NCBI GenBank assembly: GCA_015680905.1
Contig: CM027385.1
Span: 21,706,501 to 21,770,500 of the forward strand
DNA: 64,000 nucleotides
Reading direction: 5' to 3'
Source: Coptis chinensis
Taxonomy: Eukaryota; Streptophyta; Magnoliopsida; Ranunculales; Ranunculaceae
Made by a program: the position numbers and the translations under genes. The notes below the pieces were generated by a model, which had not been told where the DNA came from, searched no databases, and saw only the letters and a program-made list of their open reading frames with translations. Shown one piece after another: positions 10,468 through 21,497 of the stretch; position 1 is the stretch's first letter, and each line of letters opens with the position of its first letter.

Positions 10468-12930
10468 ATCTTAATCTCGTTCAAGACAAGAATTCAATTG
10501 CTTGAATCCAAGGGGCAATCCCCCATTCTCTACCCACCCACCCTTTTAATTTTTCATTCTTATTTCTTGAATTTTCGGAACTGCTCAATTTTTCAGCTTT
10601 AGGGGGCTCTGGATTCACAGAGAAAAACACTGCGGTGAAGGTATTTCTAAATTTTCGAAAATTCTGAAAGTATTCATACATAATATTTAATGTGTTGTTG
10701 ATTTACTAGAATATTTTCAGATTTTTCAAAGTTGTTTTACCTTGTGAAAAAAATACGATCTTTACAGTGCTGCATTTCAGTTTTCACACCGTATGTTCTT
10801 GAAAAACAGACGAGTAAAGTTACTTAGGGAGTTCTAAAAATTCTATAATTTTTACAGGAGTATCTATCCTAATGCAGGAGTTTGTAGTAAAAATTTGATG
10901 AGTTTTTGATTTGTTTTGACCTCCTAAATAGTAGAGTGTTTCCAGTGTGTTTCTGCAGTGTTGCCTTTCACCCTAGCCGACAAGGCGGCGTCTTGGTTAA
11001 CTGCCCAAACGCCAAACTCTGTGGACTCATGGGCTCAACTTGTTCAATTGTTCATGGAACAATTTTACCCACCACTGAAGACAGATGAAATGCTTCACAA
11101 GATTCATTTCTTCAGCCAGAATCCTCATGAATCCTTTTCGAGGGCCTGAATCGTTTCAATCGATCTTCTCATTGAATGCCCGCATCATAATCTTGTTGTG
11201 AAAGACACGCTTGTTCGTGCTTTCTTCAAGGGCTTTCACATTATCATAAGGAGGTTCTAGATATCATGTCTGGGGGTAGTTTTCTTAGTAAAGGAGCCTT
11301 AGAGGCTTATACATTCTTAGAAGATCAATCTAAGAGGAACAACAATTGGGGAGGTAACGATTCCTCCCGGCCCTCTCCTTCTTCTCGTGAGGTTAAACAT
11401 GATCCCGAAGCTTAAAACTCTTATCGATGCCCTCACTAAAAAGGTAGATGCCATCTCGTTCAACAACAACCCACTCCAGTCATGAACATTAACTCTACTC
11501 ATTGTAATGTGTTGTAGTCTTGAGCATTCCGACTTCTATTGTCCTCTTGTCTATGCACAAACACCACCACAACCATCACACTTTAACCAGTTAACTCAAC
11601 ATCAAGGACAAGAGAACTTAGGTGACCAGAATAGAGGTTTAGTACCCATAACCCGAACTATCAACATCAAGACATGAACGCCAACAAGCTTTAATTCCAA
11701 TACAACCATCTACGACAAAGTAGTAGTGACCTTGTTGGAGAAACAAAATCAAATTATGCAACAAAACTCCAACTTGATGAAAGATCAAAGATGATCAAAA
11801 CTCTAATATGATGAAACAAACGATGCAAATGATGCGTCTTTGTGCCAAAAGGTTATTGACATGTCTTCTAACCAAAATAATAACCAAACCGGTGTGTTTC
11901 CAAGTCAAGCGATTACCTAATCCTAAGTCAACAAACACCGCCGAAATAAAAAGTATTCATTAATAACGGTAATATAAACCAAAGGGGACCTCTGGTGATC
12001 ACTACCACTACCCTTCGCTTCGGCTGTAGTTGATAACAAAGTGACTATGCCTAAAGATTACCCACAAACTAAAAATGATACCATACCACATACTATAATA
12101 GAAACTGAAGACCCTACAACTGTAGAAGTACCAGTTAAACCACAACCAAAAGGGAAAACATTACAAGATCCAATAATAGAAAGTGAAGACCCTACATCTG
12201 TAGAGGTTCCAATATGGAAACCTAGTTCGAAAGTGATAAAAGATAAAGCAACGGTTAACAAATATGTTCCCCCTCATATTAGGCATAAAGATAAACCACC
12301 GTATCCCGAGAGACTAATTGTGTCTAAAAAAGACGAGAATTTTGATGAGATTAGAGAAGTGTTTAAAAATCTAACTATTAACCTACCTTTTCTAGATGCT
12401 ATAAAAAGTCTACCTGGACACGCTAAGTTTCTAAAAGAGTTGTGCACCAAGAAGAGGAAAATCAACATACCCCACGAAGCATTCTTAACTGAACAATATC
12501 CCTCTTTATCTGAACATAACGGAATTGTTAAGTACAAGGACCCTGGTCGCCCCTATCAGATAATGCACCTTAGGTGATACCTTCATAACAACCGCTTTTA
12601 TTAGACACGGGGCGCAGTGTTAACTTACTCCCTTTTTATTTATATAAACAACTAGGTCTAACAAAACTTCAACCAACCAAAATGACTTTGCGGTTAGCCG
12701 ATCGTTCTATTAAGTATCCCAAGGGTGTAGTTGAAAATATTCTCGTTAAAGTTCAGGATTTTACTATCCAAATAGACTTTGTTATTCTTGACACGAAGTT
12801 GCTCATGATTCCATTCCCATCATCTTAGGGCGCCCTTTCTTGGCAACCGCCAATGCCCAAATTAATTGTCGGGATGGCTCAATGACTCTTTCTTTTGGAA
12901 ATCTTTCGTAGAAGTTAACATGTTTAGACA
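10468..12930 (+). pseudogene. Athila-type gag-protease, degraded (copy 1)
   Basis: About 500 bases of leader precede the gag core. The frame at 10958-11149 carries PFTLADKAASWL, DSWAQLVQLF and QFYPPLKTDEM, the Retrotrans_gag core that builds the virus-like particle. In a shifted frame ECPHHN follows. After low-complexity Q/N-rich sequence, an open frame at 12041-12577 covers the gag-protease linker with FLDAIKSLPGHAKFLKEL and GIVKYKDPG. The aspartic-protease site reads LLDTGRSVN (about 12598-12625), followed by LATANAQI near the end (about 12840). Athila proteases normally have this order. Several frameshifts and stops (for example the TGA after IMHLR at 12575-12577) prevent a full-length product. 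The gag N-terminus is missing compared with copy 2. Confidence 0.75.
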
Positions 12931-12968
12931 AAAACAAGGACAACTAGGTTTGCCCAGTAGAAAGGGAA

Positions 12969-13795
12969 GTGAAGTCCATTGAGAGTTTTGTACCTTACAT
13001 TAGTGCGGCTGACACTTTAGTCCCCACACTAGTAGATACCCCTCTTATGGAAGAAGACAAGGATCACAATTTCTACTCCCTAGACGTAGATAACATCAAG
13101 GAGGATTTCCTTCGACTCTTTTGCAATCCTTCTTTGTCACTCACGAAGTTCTCTCCTATTGACATCCATTCATCTCTTGGCCTTGATGACGCCGGAAGAA
13201 GAATTTTTCACCCTCTATCCCAGTGATTCTTCTTACCCACCTATTGAGGAATGTCTTGCATATCTCAAGGCCTCTGATGATATAGAACTAAGAACACTAG
13301 TTGAACACCATTCACCCACCTCACATCCTCATGTCACTCATTCACCTTCCATCACGAATGTTCCTCGCCCTCTACCTTTTCAAAGAACCATTGAGTTTGT
13401 ACTTGACCTTGGTGTTTCTCCTATGCTTCATAACTATCTAAAACCAACTAGTGAAGAAGTAACACCCAAGGACAAGCCACCGGACACTTTTTTCATTTTT
13501 TCATTTTTCCCTTCTCAAAATTATCCACATCCTACGATCTTCCACAACCATCAATTTTCTCATGTTCATTTACTTGGCATTCCCTTCGGAGGACAAAAAG
13601 AAGAAACTGTATGCTCTATTAGGTTTTAGATCTATAAGGCTTTACTCTCATTCCACTAAGCTACATCATAGGAAATCTTGGTGCTTAATTACTTTTGATG
13701 GTGCATTCCATGTTAATTATTTGTGGAAAGACCCACAACTTTTTAGATTATTGATATATGGGAAACCGCATGTAAATACATATATATCACTTTAA
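12969..13795 (+). pseudogene. Conserved ORF X of the Athila-like elements (unknown function)
   Basis: Three overlapping open pieces (12969-13226, 13159-13629, 13562-13795) in different frames make up one protein-like region directly after the protease. It starts with an acidic part (MEEDKDHNFYSLDVD, DNIKEDFLRLF), has a middle with EFVLDLGVSPMLHNYL, and ends in an aromatic part (RKSWCLITFDGAFHV, LWKDPQLFRLLIYGKPHV). The same order is seen in copy 2 at 32430-33180 (EFALDPFVSPVLHNFL; LWNDPQLFRLLIYDQLHVH). Normal Athila elements have reverse transcriptase here, but no RT motif is visible. No family was recognised, and conservation between the copies suggests it was once a coding region. Confidence 0.55.
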
Positions 13796-13859
13796 GTCTA
13801 GGGAATCGACTTTAAAAGACCAGCGTTTTAAAATAAATTTTTACAAACCTATTTTCAAA

Positions 13860-13876
13860 AATTTGTTTGGGGGGGG
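13860..13876 (+). other. Internal polypurine-tract-like G run
   Basis: TTTGTTTGGGGGGGGTG follows ORF X by about 65 bases. It resembles the terminal polypurine tract at 16920 and occurs at the matching place in copy 2 (33468). It may be a relic of modular recombination or an extra plus-strand start. Confidence 0.4.
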
Positions 13877-14170
13877 TGTTTGGTTTTTCCATGCTTGATC
13901 ACTAAACTTCCTATTCTTACCCCCACCTCGCTCCTTTGTAAAAAAAAAAAGTTTTCCACTCCAAGTTTTACTTTCTTTTTCATCTAAACTCCGGTTCAGC
14001 CCATCCATCGAAGCTGCGCTGCTTCTTCACATTTTTTTGAAAATTTAGTTAGAAGCCAGCCATACGCTTCAAGCCGAAGCCGACCCCCCTCATCTATCGA
14101 CCTAGAGCTACCAAGGCTTTGAAGCGACCACCCTCATCTATCGGACCTAGAAGCATCATACCGACCACCC
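13877..14170 (+). other. Leader upstream of ORF B
   Basis: No coding motif is recognised. The words GAAGC, CCGACC and CTACCGA repeat several times, giving a GC-richer leader. Copy 2 has a longer, partly similar leader at 35790-36120. Confidence 0.35.
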
Positions 14171-15102
14171 AGCAAACACTGAAATTCTAAAATTTTCAGA
14201 GCGACTCGCCCTATAATGAAGGCCAGCCTACCGACTTCCTTGGACCAGAAAAATTCTAGTTTTCTACGGGTAGTTTCCAGATCATTCATAGCTATTCCAG
14301 AGCGTAATTTTGAGATGACATCTCCTACATTGATACCGGAACAGTCTTTCGAAGATTTGTTTCAAAGCACTACTTATGGTGCTTGGTTTCGCGAGGTGAT
14401 CACACACGTAGGCTGGGAACCGCTTATGGTTCTTGCTAGCATTTGTTCTTGGACTTGCCATGCCCGCTGAAATACATTACCCATGATGCTATTGGGTAGA
14501 TAATATGCATATATACACTTATGACTTTTTGCATGAGGCTTATGGGGCAGGCATTTTCCGTATCGAGGACCAAGGGGAATATAACGTCGCCCTTGGTAGC
14601 CTGTCCATGAACATAGGAACTGTTATGTTTTGGATCATGCTAAACATTTTAGGGGAATGACATTTTTCTTCTGTGAATGATGCCACTTGCAGCGTCTTCC
14701 TTGCTTTAGCCACGGGGGGGTATGTGCCATGACCTTCCCAGAACTTTGATGTCTAGTTTAGCACGAGCCCATAGCATGAGGCATAAGTATCTTCTTATGC
14801 CTATATTAGTTTGTCGTATTATACTATGTTTCTTCCCTATTTTTTGTGCCCGTTTCACGGACTGGGTTAAATTCGACATTGTGAGACCCACCAATTCTAT
14901 TATTCGATCTTTCCGTGCAATGACTTGGCAAGGGTGGAGGATACAACCTCATCAGGTTGCACCTTACACCCCATCCGACCAAGTGGCGCTTAACAGGTTG
15001 GCATCCGTAGATGATAAATGGCGTGAAGCATGGCAAATTATCATGGCATGGTAGGACGCAAAGGAACCTCACTTCTTTATAGAAGAGGAGGATGATGAGT
15101 AA
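14171..15102 (+). pseudogene. Conserved ORF B of the Athila-like elements, copy 1 (env-region-like, unknown)
   Basis: Open pieces at 14216-14470 and 14722-15054 align with copy 2 (36137-36598 and 36732-37094). Shared blocks are MTSPTLIPEQSFEDLFQS, YGAWFREVITHVGWEPLMV, a middle with YEFLHEAYG in copy 2, then MRHKYLLMP, SFRAMTWQGWRIQPHQVAPY and RLA.DDKWREAWQII, ending in an acidic tail. Copy 1 has lost about 90 bases after the EPLMV block relative to copy 2 (36329-36419), joining it to the LASICSW piece out of frame. A TAG also truncates it after IIMAW (15052-15054). The position before the 3' polypurine tract is where Athila elements carry an env-like ORF. I do not recognise a specific domain. 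Confidence 0.55.
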
Positions 15103-16917
15103 ACGCTGGAGTGGAGGTAAGTTTTTTTAGTTTCAGTTAGTTTCTGCTTATGTCCCAAGCAATTTAATTCTGCTAACCCCATAATGGGTGGAACTCTTAT
15201 AGAGTTCGTTTTTTTATTTCCTATATTAGTATATTCTAACCTTGTTTTGCGGATGTTCCGAAATTTCACGCATTTCCATGGTATTTTTCTACCCTCTTTA
15301 TTTAAATGCTTTGAGGACAAAAATGCTTCTTGTTTGGGGGCATAGAAACACGCGTAATTAAGGCATCCTGTTAGGATATAGATATGTATAATGTGCACTT
15401 GTTTTCTAGTTAAAATTTCAAAAATTCAAAAATATAAATAAAAAGTATGCTATACACTTAGGAATATTGGTATTGTTTTCTTTCTCCATGCTCTTAACAA
15501 TCTAGAAGTCTCAATGAGTTGTTGCATCGGAATAATTGTTAGAAACTTAGGTTAATATGTAGGTAATAATCTTTGCATCTATCTATAAATTTATTACATG
15601 AGTATCTATGATTGTTAGCAATGAAGTTTCTCAAATCTAGGCTAGAGTACTTATTCTACAAATCCTGTGAGAATATAGCCTAAAGCTTTATATGAAGCCG
15701 AAACATTTGAGAAATGACACAAGGGAGAAGTAAAATCGGATAGAGAAATCACACGCCCACTTGCTTGATCACTAAACCATATCCTAAGCGAGAATTTAGG
15801 CCCTCTTTGGATCGATATAGCCGAAATTCAAACCTATGAATTATTTTCCGCTAGTCGCCCCTCCTCGAGCCTTTCTTTAGCCTTCCATAAACCACAATTC
15901 CTTTACCCTGTTACAAAAACAAAACAAAATAAAAAAATCAACCTACCCAATTTAGAATAAGTCCGAGAATAGAATGAGGAAGAAAGAAGAAGAAGAAAAA
16001 CACCGTGTAAACAAAAATTAGTTAGTTGCTTTAGAAAATAAAGAAAAGAAGTTTCCATCCAAAGAGAAAAAAAAAAAAAAAGAAAAGAAAAAAAAAGAAA
16101 AGAAAAAAAAAAAATAGAAATAAATAAAAACTCCAAAAAAATAGAATAAAAGGGAGTCAAAGGCCAAAGAAAAGAAAAATATGGCTAAGGATGGAAACAA
16201 AGTGTAGAAGCAAAAGCAAATAACAAGGTTTTCTCTAGTTACATAATATGAAGACTCTATTATCTCAGACTTGTCCTCTAGAATATCCATTTCCTTCCTT
16301 CTTAAACCATCTCCTAATCCCCGCAACACCTAATAAAGACCTCTAACTCAATTAGGAATAGGTTAGTGTGATAGTAAGTGGCGATGTGTTTGATCGACCC
16401 GGCTTCCTTGTTGTCATTGAGATTGTAAGGTAAAGGGTGCCCACCGCACAATCGGAGTAGCTAAACTTGAGTGGAAAAATCAGAGTGGTTTTGTCTTGAC
16501 ATTTATGTGAGGACCTACTTAAGGACGCTTATTCGAAGTTTTCAAACGGACCTGCTATTACATTTCATAGTATTACTCATTGTTATATGTTTATTTTAGA
16601 TGATTGATTATTATGCATATATTAGCTTAGGGTTCTTTGGTTATTCTTATGTAATTGCTAGAGAGATGTATAGATAGTTGAGCATGAATAAGGAAACAAT
16701 AGTTTTATTTCTTAGTCGTTGTAGTATAGATGAAGTTTGTGAGTACCTTCATCGAAAACTCTCACGAGGCTATAACTTCGTCCACTAGGGAATTCCTAGT
16801 GGTTTAAGGCCTTGTTGCATATGGTCAATGCAATCGCACTCAGCTAAAACGAGTAGTTAGAACTCCATTTTTGGTCACTTATTCTAATTTCTCATATTTG
16901 CTTGAGGACAAGCAAAA
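15103..16917 (+). other. 3' non-coding region of Athila-like copy 1
   Basis: No coding motif is seen. It includes a PPT-like TTGTTTGGGGG at 15328-15338 preceded by TTTGAGGACA, and a purine-rich block (A/G, about 15965-16150) that produces spurious Phe-rich frames on the minus strand. The word CTTGAGGACAAGC follows at about 16902, just ahead of the terminal tract. The whole stretch is well conserved with copy 2 (37095-38880). Confidence 0.6.
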
Positions 16918-16935
16918 TGCTGTTTGGGGGTGGTT
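16918..16935 (+). other. Terminal polypurine tract, copy 1
   Basis: TGCTGTTTGGGGGTGGTT directly abuts the TGATAAG start of the 3' LTR and would prime plus-strand DNA synthesis. The upstream GAGGACAAGC word followed by a TTTGGGGG tract is a frequent arrangement at the 3' end of plant Athila-type elements. Confidence 0.7.
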
Positions 16936-17953
16936 TGATAAGAGCCCAAAACTGTAGTTTTAACCCCTTAATAATCATACTGTAGACCAATTATGTGAAT
17001 AATAAGTAAAAGTTAACATTGATTACGCGTTTTTATGCATTTCAGGCTTCAAAGTCCATTATGTGCAGAAATGTACCACTTTAGCGAGATAAAGGAGCAA
17101 AAGTCAGCAGAACTTCCGAAAGCCGTATCTTTGGACTCAGACCTCGGAATTGGGCCTACCTTATGTCAAAACGACCGGCTCGGAAAGAGCTTTGCAATGG
17201 TCCAAGCCTTGACCCAATCAGAGGAGCAGAAGTGGACGAAAAGTCTGTGGAAGCCAACTGCAGCTGAAGAGGCCTTTTTGGACCGAAAGAATTGGGTTTT
17301 GGGCCTGATTCTCTGGCCCAAACCCTGGCTCCAAGCCCATGCACGATTTTTAGATCTGGATGTATAAAAACAAAAGCTTCATTCTTTGTTAATGGCAGTT
17401 AGGTTAGGAAGCTAATGTTAATGGAGTTTAGGGTTAGAAAAAGATAGATCTAGATTAGTTTTTAGATCTAGATCTAGTTTTGAATCTCCATTTTTATTAG
17501 TTTTCATTTTCCTTGTTTTAGATTAGTTATTTAAATCATTGAATATCATTCATTAGATAAATAAAATAGTTGTTATTCATTCAATAATATCATTGTTATT
17601 TTTTATTAGATCAATAAAGTTAATTATCTTTATTCACAATCTTAGTTTTATAAAGTTTTAAATTCAGTTTAATTTAATTATGTCTTATTGTTATTATTGT
17701 TCTTGTGTTGAGAATGGTAGTATAGAAATTTCACACCAAACACATCACTCTCACCATTGTTCCTTGTGTTGGATCAATTGAATTCTATTTAAGTCTTGAC
17801 GGTTTAAGAGTGGAACGAAATCCTTACTCATTATATTGCATGATTATGACTTGAGAGTAAGAAGAATTGATTTAAACGTAAGAACGGTAGGATTTCGTAT
17901 TAGTGTTCTTGTAGCATTAATATTTAGGATTCTATTATTTTTGCGGGTTATCA
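16936..17953 (+). repeat. 3' LTR of Athila-like copy 1
   Basis: It starts TGATAAGAGCCC, ends GGTTATCA, and is followed by the ATCAC duplication at 17954-17958. It is nearly identical to 9438-10452. Differences are a mix of substitutions and one-base indels, several near CGG words. Confidence 0.9.
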
Positions 17954-17958
17954 ATCAC

Positions 17959-18451
17959 CTCCTGTGCAAAATGAGGTTGTAGTTACTCCTCCACAATCCA
18001 CTCTTAATGTTAGTCCGACCATTGCTTTTACACCTCAGCCTTCTCGACGCAATAGAAGAGAAATAGAGCTCATAAGTGGTAGAAGTAGCAAGCGAACAAG
18101 AAGGAACTTAGAAGCAGGCCTTCAAAATATAACTATGTCCATGTCTTCCCATATGTAAGTTTCATTTCTTTGTGTGTTTTCTATAGCATTGTTTTCCGTC
18201 AAAAATATTTCCATTCCTAGCCCATTATGATTTTTTTTTCTACATGTTAGTGACACCTAAAACAAAATGGAAGTGGATGATCTTAGTGTTAGTCCGACCA
18301 ATGCTTATACACCTTCTCAGACTTCTCGACGCAAGTTGGCCCAACGCAATAGAAGAGAAAAAGAGTGCATAAGTCGTAGAAAGAACAAGCGAACTAGAAG
18401 GAACTTAGAAGCATACCTTCATAATATTCCAATATCAATGTCTTCATATAT
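17959..18451 (+). pseudogene. Helitron protein, duplicated basic exons
   Basis: Two exons, 17959-18154 and 18251-18451, encode related sequences. Each has SVSPT.A.TP followed by a strongly basic segment (QRNRREKECISRRKNKRTRR in the second) and MSMSS/ISMSS near the end. Both end in AT|GTAAG donors in the same phase. The introns are also alike (TTTTCTATAGCATTGTTTTC in both), so exon plus intron was duplicated as a unit of about 296 bp. A TAA at 18258-18260 interrupts the second exon where the homologous codon in the next exon is CAA. The basic stretches could act as nuclear-localisation or DNA-binding parts; this is inferred. Confidence 0.7.
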
Positions 18452-18546
18452 GTAAGTTGAATTACATTGTGTTTTCTATAGCATTGTTTTCAGTAAAATA
18501 ATATTTCCATTCCTAACTCATTAGGATTTTTTTTCCAACACATTAG

Positions 18547-20957
18547 TGACACCCAAAGCGAAATGGATGTGGATGATTATTTTCAGCCTCTTACAGCTGG
18601 TGTCAATATGGCAGAACCTGCTAATATGCACAACAATGTCCGCCATTATCTTCGAAAGATGGATGTGGAATGCTCCTTTTGTAAAGCTCTGCACTGTAAA
18701 GATGAAAGGTTAGCAAATACATCAGTCAAAAGACACTTTTTCGGGATGTATTGCAAACAAGGAAAAGTCAGTCTTCCTTTACTTAGTCCATTGCCTCCTG
18801 CAATTCAAGATCTATATGATGGTAGTGTCGCCAAAGCCAGGTCATTTAGACAACATCTTCGTCAGTATAACCTGGCTAACGCATTTACCAGTCTCGGTTG
18901 TCAACCGGATGACCGAATATTCAGCGGTAGTGGTCCTATTCCATTCACCGTTCATGGTGACTTATGCTCAGATCTATGTTTATAACCCACCCAGTGCCCT
19001 TGATGTGCGTCGTCGCCGAAATCCAGAATTGAGACGTGATGTTTTAGATGTCATTCAGAGTACACTGTCGGATTGTAATAGATTTGCTGAAAAATTTCGT
19101 CAAACATATGATATATTGAGTGCTCGCACAGCTGAGGAAAATGACGTGGCAGCTTATCTCCATTATAATACATCTACTGACCAACGGCGATACAATCTTC
19201 CTTCAGCAAATGAAATTGCAGTTGTTAAACTTGGGGATATAACTGAAATCAGAAGCACAAAAGATATCATTCTTCATTATAGATCAGGCAATGCACTGAA
19301 GCGGATTGATGAATGTAATCCCGCTTATCTACCCCTACATTATCCTTTGTTATTCCCTCGAGCTGAGCTTGAATAGTCAACCGAAATGAAACTTTATGAT
19401 GTCAATGACGACAATTTGAGGCGATTGACTCAGATGGTGTTCTATGCATATCGTTTGTTCGAACGTCATACTGAATATTCAGCAATACTCTGTGGTGGAA
19501 AATTATTTCAAGAGCTTCTGTGTGATGTTTGGGCTTCTACTCAGCAAAATCGGCTATACTATCATTATACCCACCAAAAGGATCTTCGTGCTGAAGTGTA
19601 CATGAATTTGATAGATTTAGCTGAGGGTACGAATCCTGATCAGGTTGGCCAGCGGTTTATTTTGTCATCATCGTTCATTGGAAGTCTAAGGTACATGTAT
19701 GAGATCTTTCAAGACTCGATGGCTATAACACGTTACAATAAGCATCCAGATATATTCCTTACGATGACGGCTAATCCTCATTGGCCAGAAGTGCAAGAAG
19801 CCCTTTTGAATAATCAAAATACGTTTGATCGACCTGATCTTCTTGCCCGTGTTTTCGAACTGAAGAGAAAAGCTTTAATGAAATTTATCAAGAAGAAAAT
19901 TGTGTTTGACCGTGAAGTAGCTCATGTGTACACCATTGAATTTCATAAGCATGGCCTCCTGCACGTGCATGCACTCTTTTTCCTCAAGCATGAAGATAAA
20001 ATTTGTACTGCAGCCCAAATTGATCGAATTATTTCTGCAGAATTTCCCAACCCAGATAAGGATCCCTTGCTCTTTGATACAATAAAGAGTTGTATGATCC
20101 ATGGACCGTGTGGTGTTAAAAATATGAACTCACCGTGTATGGAAAATGGCAAGTGCACAAAGCATTTTTCATATGAGTTTACAGATGCGACAACCATACT
20201 AAAAGACGGTTATCCACTTTCTATGCATCGTAACACAGGACATGTCTATATGGTGAAAGACAAAGAGGTTGACAATAGGAATGTTGTCCCATATAATCCA
20301 CAATTGGTGAGGATGTTTAATTGTCACATTAATGTCAAAGTGTTTGTGAGATTGCAATGTGTTAAGTACATCCACAAGTACATCTACAAGGGCAATGACA
20401 GAACTACAATGGTGTTGGACGGTGGAAATGAGATTAAACAGTACATTGATGCTAGATATATTGGACCACCAGAAGCAGCTTGGCAGCTATTTGGGTTTTC
20501 CTTACATGAATAGTTTCCAACTGTTGTAAGGTTATCTCTTCACTTGCCAGGTATTTAACACTTGATTAAACCAATTTCATCAATATACTATTAAGTTATA
20601 CTGGAATGCCATACTGTTAAGTTATGATTTGTTGCCAGGTATGCATCATGTCGTGTTCAACCCTAAGGAACCGATGGAGAATATTCTTGAGAGGGCGAAA
20701 CAACAAAAGTCGAGTCTCACTTCATTCTTCGACTGTTGTGCTTCAAATCCAGATGCTCAGGTCTATACTTACCAAGAATTCCCCGAGCACTTTGTTTGGC
20801 ACAAAACAGAAAAGGTATGGACTAAAAGAAGCAGTAGTTATGCTATTGGCAGGATGTATTTTGCCAAGCCCAACGAGGGAGAGAGGTTTTACTTGCATCT
20901 ACTATTGACCATCATAAAGGGCCTAACATTATTTGAGGATCTACACAAATTTGAAGG
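18547..20957 (+). pseudogene. Helitron Rep (HUH/Y2 endonuclease) region, interrupted
   Basis: The exon from 18547 begins DTQSEMDVDD, followed by a Cys-rich N-terminal region (CSFCKALHC, CKQGKVSLPLL) typical of Helitron_like_N. A frameshift near 18945-18975 moves to YAQIYVYNPPSALDVRRRR. A TAG at 19374-19376 sits where STEMKLYD resumes. The Rep core (19386-20513) has the two-His motif HVH (19962-19970) and the two-Tyr motif YIHKY (Tyr codons 20367 and 20379), which nick and join single strands in rolling-circle transposition. TAG at 20511-20513 precedes FPTVVRLSLHLPG. An intron 20551-20638 leads to GMHHVVFNPKEP and the ERFYL...LLT block. The exon is cut at KFEG (20957) by the Tat insertion and resumes at 47188. 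Confidence 0.85.
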
Positions 20958-21055
20958 TGTTTCGACCCCCACCTACGTGGCAAACGTCCATTGGTAGGAG
21001 TCTCCACTTTATTCGTTTAATCGACAGGGCTAAAGCCCAATTCGCAATATCATGG

Positions 21056-21132
21056 ATCAATGTACAGGCCCATTAACTCATGTGGCTAAGGCTGAACCTT
21101 AGCCACATGGCTTGCCACTAATGTACATTGAT
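21056..21132 (+). repeat. Large hairpin in the Tat LTR U3
   Basis: CATGTGGCTAAGG (21079-21091) pairs exactly with CCTTAGCCACATG (21097-21109) across a 5-base loop. An outer stem, ATCAATGTAC (21056-21065), pairs with GTACATTGAT (21123-21132). The 3' LTR keeps the inner stem at 46827-46857. The structure lies upstream of the TATA box, so it would be transcribed only from the 3' LTR end of the RNA. Confidence 0.75.
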
Positions 21133-21244
21133 TTATGTCCAGATTCGTTTCTTATCAAAGAGATAATTATTAGTTGAAAGTTATAGTATATCACAATTAC
21201 TCAAGCTACAAGATTACTTGAGCTACAAGGACTCTCTACTCTAC

Positions 21245-21254
21245 CTATATAAAT
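21245..21254 (+). promoter_or_regulatory. TATA box in the Tat 5' LTR
   Basis: CTATATAAATACC is a close match to the plant TATA consensus and is conserved in the 3' LTR (about 46993). Transcription would be expected to begin about 30 bases downstream, before the end of the LTR at 21440. Confidence 0.65.
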
Positions 21255-21444
21255 ACCAAACTATTTTTCATTCAGAACTACATTCTTGAGACTTGATCCC
21301 ACTGATAATTTGGGTACGTAGGCAACCGCAAGGTACAGTCTCATCATTCCCCCGATCACCATCATTTTTCTAATTACTTTTCTACGTTCTTCGTCTTTTT
21401 TCATCAACACTTGGTGTTTTGATCATATTTGGTCGAAACATAAT

Positions 21445-21459
21445 TGGCGCCGTCTGCGG
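21445..21459 (+). other. Primer-binding site of the Tat element
   Basis: TGGCGCCGTCTGCGG lies four bases after the 5' LTR. The TGGCGCCGT part fits the tRNA-Asp 3' end. The TTGGCGCCGTCTG form is common in Tat-type elements. Confidence 0.7.
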
Positions 21460-21497
21460 TTCTTATACTACACCCTCGAGCACGTTCTGTGAAAGTT

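Larger units (their letters stand above)
9438..17953 (+). mobile_element. Athila-like non-autonomous LTR retrotransposon, copy 1 (8.5 kb)
   Basis: The element starts TGATAAGAGCCC and ends GGTTATCA, giving TG...CA with a short TGATAA/TTATCA inverted terminus. It is flanked by the 5-bp duplication ATCAC (9433-9437 and 17954-17958). It has LTRs of about 1,015 bp, a tRNA-Asp-type primer-binding site, gag and protease remnants of Athila type, two further conserved ORF regions and a G-rich polypurine tract. I find no reverse transcriptase, RNase H or integrase motif in its 6.5-kb interior, so it would depend on enzymes made by another element. Excising it rejoins a Helitron exon in frame. A related 12.3-kb copy lies at 27954-40274. 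Confidence 0.85.
20958..21440 (+). repeat. 5' LTR of the Tat element
   Basis: This 483-bp LTR starts TGTTTCGACCCCC and ends GGTCGAAACA. It matches 46708-47187 with only a handful of differences, several of which are single-base indels (for example CGACCCCC versus CGACCCC). The two are similar in age to a recent insertion. Confidence 0.9.

Noticed and set aside
15903-16329. Minus-strand Phe/Ser-rich frames
   Set aside because: They are produced by the purine-rich A/G block in the 3' region of Athila-like copy 1; copy 2 has the same block without the same frames.
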